DNA of 64,000 bases from the NCBI RefSeq assembly GCF_026151205.1, contig NC_087072.1, forward strand, positions 21,976,103 to 22,040,102, read 5' to 3'. Each line of letters starts with the position of its first letter. The stretch's first letter is position 1. The stretch is from Bolinopsis microptera (lineage: Eukaryota; Ctenophora; Tentaculata; Lobata; Bolinopsidae). Made by a program: the position numbers and the translations under genes. Shown piece after piece: positions 63,538 through 64,000 of this stretch. The notes under the pieces were generated by a model, which was not told the DNA's origin, searched no databases, and saw only the letters and a program-made list of their open reading frames with translations.

Positions 63538-63853
63538 TCAATTTTGCTTGAATGTTGTTTTGATATTGTTCAGTCTTGTTGCATCGTCACCAGTTCTAGA
63601 CCCTGGAATGTTTTGCGTGATGTTTTATGAAAATTAGCACTGTTACAAAATGATCATCATATAATTCAAAAGGGAAAACGGATTCGGTTGAATAAACTGA
63701 AAACTGTAACTGGGATTTGCTTCAATCTGTAATTACCTGGTGTGGCATGCATCTCGTGAAGGTGGATATCATAGTTCTCCCTAGCCAGAGTCTCAAACGT
63801 AGAGCTCCTAGCTGTGAGTTCCACTACATGGTTTATGTCCGTAAGGAGTAATA
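63538..63853 (-). CDS. Gene X, right-arm 3' exons
   Basis: Exons complement(63737..63853) and complement(63538..63602) mirror the left arm with the same splice borders and no stop. The upstream exon would lie beyond 64000. Confidence 0.45.
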
Positions 63854-64000
63854 CTGTATCGTGAAAGGATTAACGGTCACGTGATTGGATCACTATCTGT
63901 TATTGACCCCTGTAAATTTAGTTGCAATATTTGACAGTCCTATAATTACTCAATTTTAAATCTTACAATATGATGGAAGCGTAAAATTAATGCTTCCGGA

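Larger units (their letters stand above)
59237..64000 (-). mobile_element. Right arm of the giant palindrome (truncated by window end)
   Basis: Reverse complement of 52808-57582, still matching at base 64000, so the arm continues beyond the window. It differs from the left arm by a 21-bp in-frame deletion in RT, a 10-bp segment retained before the endonuclease, and scattered substitutions. Two independently mutated arms argue against an assembly fold-back artefact. Confidence 0.95.

Noticed and set aside
52808..64000. Palindrome as an assembly fold-back artefact
   Set aside because: The arms differ by specific indels and substitutions and the centre is asymmetric, which a simple artefact would not produce; long reads would settle it.

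Overview
The window is eukaryotic nuclear DNA from a ctenophore (comb jelly). The strongest evidence is a head-to-tail array of eight intronless genes for a 207-residue, three-EF-hand protein. Its sequence is very close to the coelenterazine photoproteins mnemiopsin, bolinopsin and berovin. Supporting signs are short GT-AG introns, TATA boxes, AATAAA signals and abundant animal-type mobile elements. I cannot name the species.

Layout. 1-10.2 kb: the 3' end of one secreted papain-family cysteine protease gene with ShKT domains, then a complete tandem paralogue (six exons, 372 aa). Between them sits a nearly intact LINE with a perfect 12-bp target-site duplication; nested LINE fragments fill intron 1 of the second protease. 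11-18.9 kb: a small TA-flanked DNA transposon and a minus-strand gene of 2310 aa with an N-terminal TIR domain followed by about 209 in-frame 10-residue Ser/Thr/Pro repeats. 19.6-22.6 kb: a minus-strand Shaker-type voltage-gated K+ channel (T1 through S6) whose introns carry minisatellites; one of them is built from the end of the S4 exon and its splice donor. 23.2-30.9 kb: the photoprotein octet, with an exact 999-bp period. 31.0-36.3 kb: an unrecognised four-exon minus-strand gene (149 aa) whose largest intron holds a 24-bp minisatellite.

37-40.3 kb: a 347-bp tandem repeat with tRNA-like sequence that then inverts, abutting a second member of the TA-flanked transposon family. 40.4-43.7 kb: a single-exon GPCR with a Cys-rich, LDL-receptor-class-A-containing ectodomain. 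44-48.9 kb: a cluster of non-autonomous DNA transposons, two with TTA and one with about 8-bp target duplications, plus a 65-bp inverted-repeat-bounded unit. 49-52.1 kb: a decayed LINE related to the first.

52.8-64 kb: a giant palindrome with two arms of at least 4.77 kb around a 1.65-kb unique centre; the right arm runs off the window. Each arm holds the 3' exons of an unknown spliced gene, a Penelope-like ORF (C2H2 finger, reverse transcriptase, GIY-YIG endonuclease) and an acidic unknown ORF. The centre holds three compact unrecognised ORFs. I think this palindrome is the best candidate for an undescribed mobile system.

The host genes show no operon-like cooperation, except that the photoprotein array acts as a dosage unit for one product and might be co-transcribed. 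All coordinates of spliced genes come from reading frames, phase consistency and splice consensus by eye. No alignment or search was run.
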